Part shown: positions 8,297-16,396 of the stretch, in pieces | How the letters are laid out: every line of letters starts with the position of its first letter | How positions within the stretch are numbered: the stretch's first letter is position 1 | Program-made: the position numbers and the translations under genes | Origin: CAITZA01 sp937915285 | Lineage (GTDB): Bacteria; Desulfobacterota; Desulfomonilia; Desulfomonilales; Desulfomonilaceae | Reading direction: 5' to 3' | Assembly: GCA_036821825.1 (NCBI GenBank) | Contig: DAISIV010000008.1 | Coordinates: 1 to 64,000, forward strand | Length of the DNA stretch: 64,000 nucleotides | Notes under the pieces: generated by a model | The model's input: the letters and a program-made list of their open reading frames with translations, nothing else | Database searches by the model: none | Told to the model about the DNA's origin: nothing

Positions 8297-9586
8297 TTGA
8301 GCACTCTGGTAATTTTAGGAACTCAATGGGGAGATGAAGGCAAAGGCAAGATTGTTGATTTGCTGACCAGCAGAGCCGATGTGGTCATACGATTCCAGGG
8401 GGGGGCCAACGCCGGCCACACCCTAAAGGTTGCTGGAGAACAGATCATCGTTCATCTGATCCCTTCGGGCATACTTTACCCCGACATAATTAATATAATC
8501 GCCAACGGAGTCGTGATGGACCCGGCGGTTGTTTTGCAGGAAAAAGGTGAACTACGTAGCCGGGGACATTTCCTCAAGGATTCGCAACTCCTGATTTCAG
8601 AAAAAGCTCAAGTTATAATGCCTTATCACAAACTGATAGACGCGGGCCGTGAAGAGCTTCTAGGGTCTTCAAAAATAGGCACCACGGGTAGGGGCATCGG
8701 TCCTGCATATGAGGACAAGGCTTCTAGAATGGGCATAAGGGCCGGGGACCTACTTCGGCCGGACTGGCTCAGAAAAAGAGTGGCCTCAGCAATAGAAGAA
8801 AAGAATTTCCTCATTGAAAAAAGGTTCAACAAGCCTCCGCTGGAACTAGAAAAGGTTGTAGAACAGTACCTCGATTTCGGCGCCCAGCTCGCCACACACA
8901 TCACTGAAACCGCTTCACTGATTCATGCGAAGATTTCCTCAGGCAGTAACGTCCTGTTTGAGGGAGCGCAGGGAACTTTGCTGGATATTGATCATGGCAC
9001 CTACCCGTTCGTCACATCTTCGAATGTGGTAGCGGGCAATGCCTGCAGTGGATCGGGTATCGGGCCTGGCTTGATAGAAAAGGTTTGGGGTGTTGTAAAG
9101 GCCTACACTACAAGGGTAGGTGAGGGAGGCTTCCCCACAGAACTCAACAATGAACTCGGTGAAGAGCTTCGCCACAAGGGTGGAGAATATGGAGCTACAA
9201 CCGGGCGTCCAAGACGATGCGGCTGGCTGGACATGGTAGTGGTAAACCACAGCATACGCCTTAACGGATTGACCGGCATCGCTTTGACCAAAATGGACGT
9301 CCTCACGGGAATATCCCCGATAAAAATCGCCACAGCTTATGAACTGGACGGTAAGGTTTCAGACCGCATACCTTCCAACATCGAGGACCTCGGCAGGGTT
9401 GTGCCCATATACAGGGAAGTCAAAGGTTGGACAGAGCCACTTGACGAATGCCGATCTTTCGATGACTTGCCAAAAAATGCCCGAGACTTCGTTGAAACAG
9501 TTGAGCACTTGTCCGGAGTTCCGGTCACCCTGGTTTCAATCGGTCCAGGACGCGAACAGAGCATTTTGAGGAATACCCCTTTTTAG
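8297..9586 (+). CDS. purA: Adenylosuccinate synthetase
   Basis: A 429-residue GTP-dependent enzyme joining IMP and aspartate in AMP synthesis. The N-terminal P-loop-like GDEGKGK (about residues 12-18) with catalytic Asp, the second catalytic residue in N-A-G-H-T, and T-T-G-R-P-R-R-C-G-W near 300 are all present. The start codon is TTG at 8297, supported by GGAGAAAGGTG just upstream and by family alignment of the first residues. It lies 85 bases after the SerA homologue. A strong terminator follows. Confidence 0.97.
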   Translation: MSTLVILGTQWGDEGKGKIVDLLTSRADVVIRFQGGANAGHTLKVAGEQIIVHLIPSGILYPDIINIIANGVVMDPAVVLQEKGELRSRGHFLKDSQLLISEKAQVIMPYHKLIDAGREELLGSSKIGTTGRGIGPAYEDKASRMGIRAGDLLRPDWLRKRVASAIEEKNFLIEKRFNKPPLELEKVVEQYLDFGAQLATHITETASLIHAKISSGSNVLFEGAQGTLLDIDHGTYPFVTSSNVVAGNACSGSGIGPGLIEKVWGVVKAYTTRVGEGGFPTELNNELGEELRHKGGEYGATTGRPRRCGWLDMVVVNHSIRLNGLTGIALTKMDVLTGISPIKIATAYELDGKVSDRIPSNIEDLGRVVPIYREVKGWTEPLDECRSFDDLPKNARDFVETVEHLSGVPVTLVSIGPGREQSILRNTPF

Positions 9587-9610
9587 GGAGGCCAACTGAT
9601 TGATTCGTTC

Positions 9611-9649
9611 AAAAACCAATCTGCTGACATTGTCCAGATTGGTTTTTTT
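9611..9649 (+). terminator. Rho-independent terminator after purA
   Basis: A near-perfect hairpin, AAAAACCAATCTG (9611-9623) with CAGATTGGTTTTTT (9635-9648), followed by T residues. It separates the serC-purA unit from the GTPase gene. Confidence 0.85.
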
Positions 9650-9695
9650 AGTCCAGTCAATATTTATCCGCTTCCGGATGTGATGTGTTATTTAC

Positions 9696-10199
9696 ATGAT
9701 TAAAAAGAAAATCTGTATGGTAGGAGCCTTTGCTGTCGGGAAGACGAGCCTTGTTCAACGTTTCGTGAAGAGTATCTTTTCCGAAAAATATTTGACCACG
9801 GTAGGCGTGAAGATAGACAAGAAGACCCTCGATGTGGGGACTCAGACAGTGGATTTGATGTTGTGGGACCTGCAGGGTGAAGATGAATTTCAGAGCCTCC
9901 AGGTTTCTTATTTGCGGGGTAGTTCAGGCTTTTTTCTCGTAGCTGACGGCACACGCGAATGGACTCTGGACAAAGCTGTTTCGCTCAGTGAAAAAGTGGA
10001 AGAGGTGGCCGGAAAGCTACCGTTCATGCTACTCATCAACAAGGCGGATCTACCCGAATCATGGGAAATCGATGAGAACAGGCTTTCAGAACTTACGAAC
10101 TCAGGTTGGTCTGTTGTCAAAACCAGCGCCAAGACCGGTGAGGGGGTAGAAGAGGCTTTTACAAGTCTGGCCTCTAAAACCTTGGAGGATATGAAATAA
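9696..10199 (+). CDS. Rab/Ras-like small GTPase
   Basis: A 167-residue protein built as a single small-GTPase domain. G1 is GAFAVGKTS (about 10-18), the switch I Thr lies in T-T-V-G-V, G3 is WDLQGED (DxxG, about 57-63), G4 is NKAD (about 115-118) and G5 is TSAK. It resembles eukaryotic Rab/Ras more than translation GTPases. Gln rather than Ala before the G3 Gly, and Glu after it, are Ras-like features. Prokaryotic relatives such as MglA act as polarity switches with roadblock-domain partners. It is coupled to the next gene and lies convergent to an OmpA/coiled-coil/phosphatase set. Function is inferred. Confidence 0.88.
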   Translation: MIKKKICMVGAFAVGKTSLVQRFVKSIFSEKYLTTVGVKIDKKTLDVGTQTVDLMLWDLQGEDEFQSLQVSYLRGSSGFFLVADGTREWTLDKAVSLSEKVEEVAGKLPFMLLINKADLPESWEIDENRLSELTNSGWSVVKTSAKTGEGVEEAFTSLASKTLEDMK

Positions 10200-10666
10200 A
10201 GATACCCGCATCAGTTTCAAAGGCTCTGGCCGATTATTTCGTCGAAAGACGGTCCCTGGCATACTGTCTTATCGATAGACAAAAACGACTTGTTTCGGCT
10301 GGAGGGGATTTATCACATTATTCGCTCGACAGACTTTATAAAGGACAGCTTGTAGACGAAATCACCCAGTTCGTGGATGATCCTCTGTTGTCAGACTCGG
10401 AAATCAGATTTCTTGAGCATGTCTGCCTGGGGCCCGGGCTGGTCGCCAATATTTTCATAGCTCCGCACAAGGATGGTTTGTGCCTTATACTAGTGGATGC
10501 GACTTCTGAAGCAGGCCGCATACAGGCAATGCAGCAGAAAGGCAATGAACTGGTGTTGTGTATGGAGCGGCTCAGAAAAGTGGAATTGAAACTCCGGGAC
10601 TGCCTCGCGCAAAAAGAAGATCATTCTGGTCGCAGAAGCCATGATGACGTAAAATCAAATGACTGA
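10196..10666 (+). CDS. Putative GTPase-partner protein with a probable AUA start
   Basis: A conserved-looking reading frame of 156 codons continues from 10196 to 10666. Its first half (C-L-I-D-R-Q-K-R-L-V-S-A-G-G) resembles the opening strand pair of PAS or roadblock/longin sensor domains. No ATG, GTG or TTG occurs in frame before GTG at 10373, which would delete this first half. ATA at 10196 has GGAGG seven to eight bases upstream and overlaps the GTPase stop as ATAA, like a normal ATGA coupling, giving an M-K-I-P-A-S N-terminus. The C-terminus is a charged helix. Function unknown; a regulator or effector of the GTPase is plausible. If the AUA start is wrong, the CDS is 10373-10666. Confidence 0.6.
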   Translation: MKIPASVSKALADYFVERRSLAYCLIDRQKRLVSAGGDLSHYSLDRLYKGQLVDEITQFVDDPLLSDSEIRFLEHVCLGPGLVANIFIAPHKDGLCLILVDATSEAGRIQAMQQKGNELVLCMERLRKVELKLRDCLAQKEDHSGRRSHDDVKSND

Positions 10667-10671
10667 CAAAT

Positions 10672-12849
10672 CTAATCCCGACTCCTGGGCCTCTTGGAAA
10701 TAGTGACCTCGAGAGATATTCTTCTATTCTTCTCCAGACCCGGTTCGGTCTCTTCCGAAGAAACCGGTTTACTAGACCCCAGAGCCTTTATGGACAAAAA
10801 ATTAGCCGGTACGCCTCTGGATGTAAGAAAATCCATTATACGTTCAGCCCTCATCTGGCTAAGTCTCTTGTTTCGCTCTTCTGTCCCCGATCTGTCCGTG
10901 TGCCCATAAATGGTTACCTTGACCGGAATATCCAGCCTCGTGGATAATTCGGTCAATTCCCGGATTTCGGAGGCAAGCGTTTCCATCATTTCCACCTCAC
11001 CCTTCACCGGATCGGGTGAATCAGACTTGAACAGGACATTTCCAGACTCAATTGACCTCTTGAGGTCTATCATCCTTTTGAAATCGAGGCTCACGAAGTC
11101 AGTATAATCCAGGCATGGCGTCGATGGAACTGTTGTAAGCCATCTGCGAAACTCCATGAACCATTCATTTGATGCAGAGCCTGAAATCGATATGCAGTTG
11201 TTCCTGAGACCGAGTGCAAGTGTCTTGGGAGGTTTAAGCAGTTTATCGGCCCGTTTCAGAAGTATCGAAAGGTCCCCTGATTGATAGGGCTCCCATGTCA
11301 TTGAAATGTTGGATTCGTCCAGCTTTGTCGACTTGATTGACTCAAGAGGGTTGGCTGCAAAGGGGTCAAGAAGACCTGAAATATGGTATTTGCCGTCATC
11401 AATACCATAAGAGGTGACCACAACTCCTTTTTCCATTTTGAGCTTGTTTACGAATTCATTAAATGCGTCATGCTGTTCCTTATTGGTCAAAACCAGACCC
11501 TTGGCATCAAATTGTGTTATCCCCGGAATATTTTTTGTTAGATTACGGGCCTGTTCCAGCCATTCAAGCCTGGCTGAGCCTTTAGCCGTCAAGACTCCCT
11601 GATGGACTTCAAGAGTGACCGAGTCAGGCGGTTCCAGAATTTTTACCACCCTACGAAGCACCATGTTGTCGCTGAGCGCCTGGTATGGTGTCCAGTGGAA
11701 AACGACTCTGGACGGATCAAGCCCCACATCACTGACAAGACCGGCCGGGTCGTCGGAGAGATTGTCACGAAGCCCTCTTATGAAGTAATTTCCATCTTCC
11801 TTCAACGCCTGGGTAATCACAATCCCTTCTTTGCCATTTATTCTATCCAGTAAATCCAACCACTTGAAGTGAGTGCTCAGGCTTGTCCAGGTCCAAAAGC
11901 CTACCAGAGCAAACACCGAAACAAGTCCTCCTAATAACAATGGTGAGGTCTTCTTCTTTTCGGGCTGGTATTGCGATATTAAACATGACTGCAGAATTGG
12001 GGCAGCAGACTCGAACAAATCGGTGTCGCCTTCGAAGTTTTCAAGACTAGCCCCAAAATCGACATGAATTTTTTCCAGGGCCTCCTTCATTAGGGCCCTC
12101 AAACTGGCAGGCGCGGTCCCACGTATCACTACCGCCAGGATTGCATCCGGACCATGCTCAATCCATACATTCAGATCTCCCACCAGTATGCTCTCAAGAC
12201 CTTCGCCGTCCTCTACCCTGAAAGAATCGGCGACAAAGTCGCGGATGGCTGTGAGCATTCCCGACACCATGTCGGCATCCTGGAATTCCATCTCATCCTT
12301 GACCTCATGCCTGAGGAGAAGGCCGGTCTTCCTGTGAATCAGAAAGACTTGCTCAACTCGGAAAAGAATGCTGTGCAGAAGAACTATTTCTGAAAATGAT
12401 TTTTTGGCCCTGTATGCCTCAATTCGCCACTTGAGGCCCTTTAGGGAAAAGCTTTTGTCCATAGATTCGTTGAGGGATTGAACCATGCCCCTCAAAGCTT
12501 CAGCTATGGCTTTGCGAATAGCTGGCCCAATAACTGGAAACAGAGCGTCGGCAAAAGATTTGAGGTTCTTACGAATGGAAAACCTTACGGCCTGCTCCAC
12601 CGTCGGACTTAATGCTTCAACAAGGGCGTCATCCTGGGAAGAACGAACGGTTATGGCGTCAGGCAAGATGGTACCAATTTCCCGGGATCGTAGACCGGGA
12701 TCATCCAGCCTGTTCTGAATTCTGTCGACCTGGGTTTCGACCGGACCTATCAGCAAATGACGCAACTCTACAAGGGTCTCATCCTCTCTGAACCGCTGGT
12801 CCGATTTCTCTTGCCGACCTGTCTCATTCTTGCCGGAATTATCGTTCAT
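10672..12849 (-). CDS. OmpA-family transmembrane protein with cytosolic longin/roadblock-like domain and duplicated periplasmic module
   Basis: A 725-residue protein. The N-terminal third is cytosolic: a helical part, then a segment at about 155-285 (V-F-L-I-H-R-K-T-G-L-L-L ... A-V-V-I-R-G) resembling roadblock/longin folds that bind small GTPases. One transmembrane helix spans about 303-323. The periplasmic part holds two similar modules, about 343-455 and 477-590, sharing G-(I/V)-V-(I/V)-T, D-G-x-Y-x-I-x-G-L and W-x-P-Y-Q, with BON-like character. The C-terminus (about 630-715) is an OmpA peptidoglycan-binding domain with G-H-T-D-R-S-G. It overlaps the coiled-coil gene by 11 bases and converges with the GTPase genes, suggesting a GTPase-to-cell-wall link. 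Confidence 0.75.
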   Translation of the reverse strand: MNDNSGKNETGRQEKSDQRFREDETLVELRHLLIGPVETQVDRIQNRLDDPGLRSREIGTILPDAITVRSSQDDALVEALSPTVEQAVRFSIRKNLKSFADALFPVIGPAIRKAIAEALRGMVQSLNESMDKSFSLKGLKWRIEAYRAKKSFSEIVLLHSILFRVEQVFLIHRKTGLLLRHEVKDEMEFQDADMVSGMLTAIRDFVADSFRVEDGEGLESILVGDLNVWIEHGPDAILAVVIRGTAPASLRALMKEALEKIHVDFGASLENFEGDTDLFESAAPILQSCLISQYQPEKKKTSPLLLGGLVSVFALVGFWTWTSLSTHFKWLDLLDRINGKEGIVITQALKEDGNYFIRGLRDNLSDDPAGLVSDVGLDPSRVVFHWTPYQALSDNMVLRRVVKILEPPDSVTLEVHQGVLTAKGSARLEWLEQARNLTKNIPGITQFDAKGLVLTNKEQHDAFNEFVNKLKMEKGVVVTSYGIDDGKYHISGLLDPFAANPLESIKSTKLDESNISMTWEPYQSGDLSILLKRADKLLKPPKTLALGLRNNCISISGSASNEWFMEFRRWLTTVPSTPCLDYTDFVSLDFKRMIDLKRSIESGNVLFKSDSPDPVKGEVEMMETLASEIRELTELSTRLDIPVKVTIYGHTDRSGTEERNKRLSQMRAERIMDFLTSRGVPANFLSIKALGSSKPVSSEETEPGLEKNRRISLEVTISKRPRSRD

Positions 12850-13486
12850 TCATCAGATCATTCGCCGAAAGGTTAAAATTGACTTCTACCTTGTTGCTGA
12901 GTCTCATTGCCATTTCCATGAGGAGTTCGGACAGGTCTGCCCTCTCAACCTTGTCAATCCGCAACTCCTGGGCCTCTTTATCCAGAAGCTCAGATATTGT
13001 TTCATGTTTTTGGCGAATGTCATCCGAAAGGCTTTTGGACTGGGTCAAAATTTGCTCGTGAAGTTCTCTTGAGCGCTTGTTAAGCTTGTCTTCAGTCTGA
13101 ATTATCTTTTTCTCAATGCTCGTTGACATGTCCTTAAGTTCTTCATTCAACTTCTTGACTGAATTCGATCTGTCATCCTGTTCCTTTTCAAGACGCTCAT
13201 TAAGTAATTCAAATTCTTTCTTCATAAACTTTTCAAGTGATTCAAAACTCTTCTGCAATTCGTCTTTAATGCTGTTCATTTCCTTTTGCATGCGGTCTTC
13301 GAGGCGAACAAACCGTTTCTCGTATTCACGCATCTGTGTTCCAAAAAGTATGTCTCTGATTTTCTCCACATTTCCGGCTCCCGCGAGCACGGAAGCCTGA
13401 GTGGCCGCCCCTGAAACGTCGGCAAGAACGGGTTTTACTTTTTGGGTCGTTTGAGGCTCAGATGTTTCTTTTTTGGTCTCTTCCAT
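12839..13486 (-). CDS. Coiled-coil protein of unknown function
   Basis: A 215-residue soluble protein. After a low-complexity N-terminus of about 35 residues and a short conserved-looking stretch (G-A-G-N-V-E-K-I-R-D-I-L-F-G), residues about 55-185 are heptad-rich and strongly charged (Lys/Glu), predicting a long coiled coil. No enzyme motif is visible. The C-terminus is again less helical. It overlaps the downstream OmpA-type gene by 11 bases, so it is probably co-translated with it and may act as an adaptor or scaffold between the phosphatase, the GTPase and the envelope protein. That role is inference. Confidence 0.7.
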   Translation of the reverse strand: MEETKKETSEPQTTQKVKPVLADVSGAATQASVLAGAGNVEKIRDILFGTQMREYEKRFVRLEDRMQKEMNSIKDELQKSFESLEKFMKKEFELLNERLEKEQDDRSNSVKKLNEELKDMSTSIEKKIIQTEDKLNKRSRELHEQILTQSKSLSDDIRQKHETISELLDKEAQELRIDKVERADLSELLMEMAMRLSNKVEVNFNLSANDLMNER

Positions 13487-13615
13487 TGTTCCATCTCCGT
13501 GATGACTTCTGTGTGCTGTTACTTAAGTGTTGGCGCCACAATGTGGGCGAAATCGGGTCAGTCGATTCTTTAGGATTCGTAAAAAAGGTTCGTGATTCTT
13601 GAGGCCTTCAAAAAT

Positions 13616-14881
13616 TTAGAAAGCGGTTATTTCGATTGCGAGGAGACTCATATCATCCTGGGGTTTTACATTACCGGCAAAGTCAACAAGTGATTTCTGA
13701 ATGGAATCGAGAAATTCATCCACCTTCTGGCTGCGATTTTGTGTCAGAAGATGTTTAAATCTCTCAAGCCCAAAACTCTCACCGCTGGCGTTTTCAAACT
13801 CCGTAAGGCCATCGCTGTAGAGGATTATTTTGTCACCTTTTCTGAGCTGGGCCTGACCCTGTTCAAAAGGAACTACACCTCCAAGTCCTATTATGGTGCC
13901 TCCCTGATCCAGAGCGTCCGCGGTCCCGTCCTGGTGAATAACCAACGGCATTGGATGACCGGCGTTACTGTAAGTAAGAATGTTCGTGCGGATATCCAGA
14001 ACACCGTAAAAGATGGTGAAATATTTATCGAAACGCTCCAAGGGGAATTCAAGGTCCAGACTGTCAAGGACATCCCTTGGGGAAATTATGGCCCGTGCAT
14101 TTGGCGCGCTTGCCTCACAGCGCATTATCAACCCTGAGTGCGGCTGCAACATTTGGCAGATAGAAACGGCCATCATTGCCGCAGGCGCGCCGTGGCCACT
14201 CACATCAAAAAGGTATATGCCAACGTTGTCGTTATCGAGTTCAAGAACATTGAACATGTCACCGGCTATTGAGGAACAAGGGTTAAATTTGAAGGCTATA
14301 TTGACATTTTTCAGGTGAGGCATGTCCCGAGGTAAAAACCGCCTCTGAATCTCTGCGGCAGCCGCCAGGTCCTCCTTGAGACGTCTCTGTTTAACAAGCA
14401 ATAAATCGTGGGCAATCCGTAGGGCGCGTTGGGTTTTGGACAGGACCTCGTAGTCAAGCCCCTTGTCTCTCAAATGCTGCAGTATTCTTTTCTTCTCATC
14501 GTGATCCTGACCAAGGAGCTGGAGAACAAGAAGATTTCTTCCCTCTACTGTCAAAGCCAGTAGCTCCAGACCAATCTCTTTTCCATTTATGTCGGTTTCC
14601 ATCCAGGCGCCTGACTTCAGAGGAGCGCTAGCGCCTTCAATCCAGTATTCCTCAGCAATAGGCCCAAAGTGTTCCACAAATGCAAACAATGAAGCCAGAT
14701 CCAGTTCGCCACCCTCAAGCGGTTCAACATTGAAGGATTCAGCAAACCAGGCAGGAATTTTTCCCACCAACCGGTACTGCGAACCTCCACATGGCTCCAT
14801 GACCATGAAGCCCAAGGCCTCAAGCAGCGCCGGAAGCAGTTCGCCATTCAGATTTTTTTGGCAGAACAAATTATCCACCAA
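13616..14881 (-). CDS. SpoIIE/RsbU-type PP2C serine phosphatase
   Basis: A 421-residue protein with a C-terminal PP2C-like SpoIIE domain (about 185-421). Metal-binding Asp residues lie in S-S-I-A-G-D-M-F-N and L-F-D-V-S-G-H-G, and again in L-Y-S-D-G-L-T-E. The preceding helix (A-A-A-E-I-Q-R-R-F-L-P) is the usual linker. The N-terminal 130 residues form a domain I do not recognise. Such enzymes dephosphorylate anti-sigma-factor antagonists or other Ser/Thr phosphoproteins. The gene is first of three on this strand, 129 bases before the coiled-coil gene. No kinase or STAS partner adjoins it. Confidence 0.87.
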   Translation of the reverse strand: MVDNLFCQKNLNGELLPALLEALGFMVMEPCGGSQYRLVGKIPAWFAESFNVEPLEGGELDLASLFAFVEHFGPIAEEYWIEGASAPLKSGAWMETDINGKEIGLELLALTVEGRNLLVLQLLGQDHDEKKRILQHLRDKGLDYEVLSKTQRALRIAHDLLLVKQRRLKEDLAAAAEIQRRFLPRDMPHLKNVNIAFKFNPCSSIAGDMFNVLELDNDNVGIYLFDVSGHGAPAAMMAVSICQMLQPHSGLIMRCEASAPNARAIISPRDVLDSLDLEFPLERFDKYFTIFYGVLDIRTNILTYSNAGHPMPLVIHQDGTADALDQGGTIIGLGGVVPFEQGQAQLRKGDKIILYSDGLTEFENASGESFGLERFKHLLTQNRSQKVDEFLDSIQKSLVDFAGNVKPQDDMSLLAIEITAF

Positions 14882-15162
14882 TTGTTTACCCGGATCTATT
14901 TGATTTTATTCAACTGTCACATTGATTTGAAGGATTTGTCAAACACTCAAAAAAGCCCTGTAGCGGGTTCAGTCATGAGGGTCCGGCAAATTGGTTCGTG
15001 GTACATACTCTCTACTGCTTGACGCAGGAGCCATATTATTCCAAACACATGGACTAAAAACCGAATTCGGACACGTCGCCCGAAAGGACTTCGTTCCATC
15101 GCTGCCAAAATCTTGAGAAAAAACTAATGAAAATACCCTGGAAATCAGGTTTCCAGTCTGTG

Positions 15163-15450
15163 TTAGCGAAGTTTAGATCCCGACTTGCCGCCTAGGGGGT
15201 CTGTAGCGCCCTTCTTTGAGGTCCCGAGAACGTCACCTTTGGCCTTTTTGGACTTGTTCTGACTCTTGGCGCCCGTGAGAGAATTGGTTTGAGCGGCGCC
15301 CTGTTTTGTCGATGGGGCTTTGTTGGATATGCCGGAAGTTGCTTTGGGCTTCTTGGTTGTGCCGCCAATCAGGTCAGACGAACTTTTCGAATATCCGTCA
15401 CCTGCCAAAAAAAATACCAACCCTGCTATTAGAAAGATAATTTTGGTCAT
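15163..15450 (-). CDS. Small exported low-complexity basic protein
   Basis: A 95-residue protein with a signal peptide (I-I-F-L-I-A-G-L-V-F-F-L-A-G, about residues 4-17) and a mature part of about 75 residues rich in Lys, Ser, Gly and Thr, with almost no large hydrophobic residues. It is therefore likely disordered in the periplasm. AAGGAGGTCC lies upstream of the ATG. No family is recognised. The gene stands alone between the phosphatase set and cobO. Confidence 0.6.
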   Translation of the reverse strand: MTKIIFLIAGLVFFLAGDGYSKSSSDLIGGTTKKPKATSGISNKAPSTKQGAAQTNSLTGAKSQNKSKKAKGDVLGTSKKGATDPLGGKSGSKLR

Positions 15451-15803
15451 TTTGGACCTCCTTCAAAAAATCGGGACTTCTCTTTAAGAAGATATATCAA
15501 AACTGGACCTTGAATAACACACATAATGATTCTCAACGAAAATAATCATCCCAATTGGGAATCACAATACGCGCACGCACAATCAAGCCAACACAAAAAG
15601 CACACATTTACAAAACTTAATTAGCACAATAAGATAAACTAGTTATCTATCTTTTCTATAAAGAGGGTAATAATAAAAATATACTTTAGATTAAAAAAGC
15701 TTGACAACATGCTTATAAAATGATTGATTCCATTTCCAGCGACAAACCAAACCTAATCCTTCCTTTGGCCCGTTTCCGAACGGGCTACTTTTTTTTGGGG
15801 AAC
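15451..15803. other. AT-rich intergenic region with inverted repeat and orphan terminator
   Basis: About 350 bases between the small exported gene and cobO, both on the minus strand. It holds an inverted repeat ATGATT (15526-15531) / AATCAT (15544-15549), faintly Fur-box-like, some 75-100 bases upstream of the exported gene. It also holds a plus-strand terminator-like hairpin (listed separately) with no plus-strand gene before it. The middle (15600-15720) is very AT-rich. No protein gene is supported. Confidence 0.5.
15767..15793 (+). terminator. Orphan intrinsic terminator, plus strand
   Basis: A hairpin of GCCCGTT (15768-15774), a four-base TCCG loop and AACGGGC (15779-15785) is followed by TACTTTTTTTT. 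No plus-strand gene precedes it. On the minus strand, where cobO ends at 15804, the hairpin has no T-tract after it. A short plus-strand RNA ending here is possible; see findings. Confidence 0.6.
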
Positions 15804-16325
15804 CTAAAATTCGATTCCCCTTTGGGCTTTTACTCCCAGGCTGAACGGGTGCTTGATTTCCTTCATTTCCGTGACCAGGTCAGCAACGTCCATGAGCGAC
15901 TGCGACGCCCCTCTTCCCGTGACCACCACATGTAGATCATCAGGCCTGTTCTTGAGGAAATTGACTACCTCCTGATCATCTATGACCCCATAGCTTGACA
16001 GGTAGGTAAGTTCGTCGAGGACCACCATCCGGAATTTTCTGGATTCAATGACTGCCCTTGCGAATTCCCATGCTTCACGCGCTATTTTTATATCCTCATT
16101 TATATTCTCGGATTTCCAGGTGAAACCCCGGCCTTTGACATGAATCTCAAGCTGGCCTTCGAATTTTTTTGCAGACTCCAGTTCCCCATATTTCCATGAG
16201 CCCTTCAGAAATTGAATGACACAGATTCTGAAGCCGTGCCCGAGAGCCCTGAAAACCTGTCCAAGAGCTGCTGTTGTTTTTCCTTTTCCATCACCTGTGT
16301 TTACGATCAAAAGGCCGCGCGTCAT
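15804..16325 (-). CDS. cobO: Cob(I)alamin adenosyltransferase, CobO/BtuR type
   Basis: A 173-residue enzyme that transfers the adenosyl group of ATP to cob(I)alamin or corrinoid. The N-terminal Walker-A-like G-D-G-K-G-K-T-T-A-A (about 11-20) and the G-R-G-F-T-W motif near 65-70 are diagnostic of the CobO/BtuR family, with L-D-E-L-T-Y as the Walker B region. Length is typical apart from a short N-terminus. GAGGAAT precedes the ATG. It is separate from the cobT-cobU pair at 46-48 kb and from the B12-dependent radical SAM gene at 34-36 kb. Confidence 0.95.
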   Translation of the reverse strand: MTRGLLIVNTGDGKGKTTAALGQVFRALGHGFRICVIQFLKGSWKYGELESAKKFEGQLEIHVKGRGFTWKSENINEDIKIAREAWEFARAVIESRKFRMVVLDELTYLSSYGVIDDQEVVNFLKNRPDDLHVVVTGRGASQSLMDVADLVTEMKEIKHPFSLGVKAQRGIEF

Positions 16326-16396
16326 TTTTATTCCTCATGAAAACTTTTACATTTCTGAACGCATAAGCTTAAACCGGAATTCTTTTCATTCGCAAG

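Noticed and set aside
15720..15935. A 71-codon plus-strand frame across the orphan terminator and the cobO end
   Set aside because: It runs through a strong hairpin and T-run and into cobO antisense; not a plausible gene.
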